From Peptostreptococcaceae bacterium (GTDB taxonomy: Bacteria > Bacillota_A > Clostridia > Peptostreptococcales > Acidaminobacteraceae), in assembly GCA_013619035.1 (NCBI GenBank), contig JABXKX010000455.1, positions 1 to 7,008 of the forward strand: DNA of 7,008 nucleotides, read 5' to 3'. Below, in pieces: positions 6,644-7,008 of the stretch; position 1 is the first letter of the stretch, and each line of letters starts with the position of its first letter. The notes beneath the pieces were generated by a model. The model had not been told where the DNA came from. It was given only the letters and a program-made list of their open reading frames with translations, and did not search any database. Made by a program: the position numbers and the translations under genes.

Positions 6644-7008
6644 ATTGGTAAAATCATCTCAAATAATTATTGATAAGAAAAAATATGTATTAAATAATGA
6701 GTTCTTTGTTCCTAAACAGGTGGTGGTTGAAACCGCTGAAGAAGAATCAGAAGAAGAAGTATCTTGTAATAATGTTTCTAAACAAAGTTATGAAGATGAA
6801 CTTAGAGAAATGAAAGAAGCGATGCTTGAGTCTGTAAAAGTAGAAAAAGATCAAATCTTGTCTTCTGTAAGAGAAGAACGTGATTTGATGATACAAGAAG
6901 CTTATGATAAATCTAAGGACATTCAAGAACAAGCTAGACAAGAAGGTTATGATCAAGGTTATCAAGATGGTGTTGCCAATGGTTATGGAGAAGCAAGTTC
7001 GTTTATAG
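6636..7008 (+). CDS. fliH: Flagellar assembly protein FliH, 3'-partial
   Basis: FliH binds and regulates the export ATPase FliI and links it to the C-ring, in the cytoplasm. The frame is open to the right edge (124 full codons plus one base), so perhaps half the protein is missing. I start it at TTG 6636, the first start codon after an in-frame TAA at 6633-6635. It gives MSKLVKSSQIIIDKKKYVLN, which resembles the usual FliH opening, and GGAGGAG at 6620-6626 serves as ribosome binding site with 9-nt spacing. It overlaps the fliG stop by 8 bp, suggesting translational coupling. After an acidic patch (E32-E41) comes a long charged helix, then glycines at 104, 108, 112 and 116 (GYDQGYQDGVANG), the GxxxG repeat typical of FliH/YscL proteins. 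The TAG at 7006-7008 is out of frame. Position after fliG supports the call; fliI should follow. Confidence 0.88.
   Translation, partial: MSKLVKSSQIIIDKKKYVLNNEFFVPKQVVVETAEEESEEEVSCNNVSKQSYEDELREMKEAMLESVKVEKDQILSSVREERDLMIQEAYDKSKDIQEQARQEGYDQGYQDGVANGYGEASSFI

Noticed and set aside
6747..6965. Reverse-strand open frame opposite fliH
   Set aside because: The Phe-rich product is the antisense shadow of the Glu/Lys/Gln-rich FliH helix; the forward frame fits FliH in both sequence and position.
7006..7008. TAG at the right edge as a stop for fliH
   Set aside because: The fliH frame reads ATA at 7005-7007, so this TAG is out of frame and the gene continues past the window.
1..7008. CRISPR arrays, tRNA/rRNA genes, insertion sequences or phage genes
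   Set aside because: No regular direct repeats, structural RNA signatures, transposase motifs or terminal inverted repeats were seen; coding density and gene order are those of a core locus.

Overview
The window reads as a chromosomal segment of a motile, AT-rich, low-GC Gram-positive bacterium, most likely class Clostridia. Reasons: a full-length CodY (a regulator confined to Firmicutes) with a near-canonical winged helix, strong AGGAGG-type ribosome binding sites, A/T-ending codons, and the gene order topA-codY-flgB. I cannot name the genus from the sequence alone. All supported genes lie on the + strand. Both ends cut through genes: topA lacks its N-terminus and fliH lacks its C-terminus.

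Layout. 1-1914 is the bulk of DNA topoisomerase I (topA), open at the left edge. Nine bases later comes codY (1924-2709), probably co-transcribed with topA because its Shine-Dalgarno overlaps the topA stop codon. A strong intrinsic terminator (2726-2757) closes this unit. A short intergenic region (2758-2900) carries a good sigma-A promoter with an extended -10 (2785-2813) and a leader of about 80 nt that can fold. It then opens into the basal-body part of a flagellar operon: flgB, flgC, fliE, fliF, fliG and the start of fliH, with gaps of 9-14 bp or an 8-bp overlap.

How the genes fit together. FliF forms the MS ring in the membrane. FliE is the adaptor between that ring and the rod, and FlgB and FlgC are proximal rod subunits. 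FliG is the rotor protein bound to the FliF C-terminus. FliH is the regulator of the export ATPase FliI, which is expected just beyond the right edge. CodY is a global nutritional regulator that in Bacillus subtilis and some clostridia also controls motility, so its position next to this operon is suggestive, although I see no good CodY box at the flagellar promoter.

No new type of system is visible; this is a conventional housekeeping and flagellar locus. The points most worth a second look are a perfect 21-bp palindrome inside codY, an apparent loss of the canonical isoleucine-pocket residues in the CodY sensor domain, a foldable leader before flgB, and a TTG-started, overlapping fliH that start-codon-restricted gene calling can miss.
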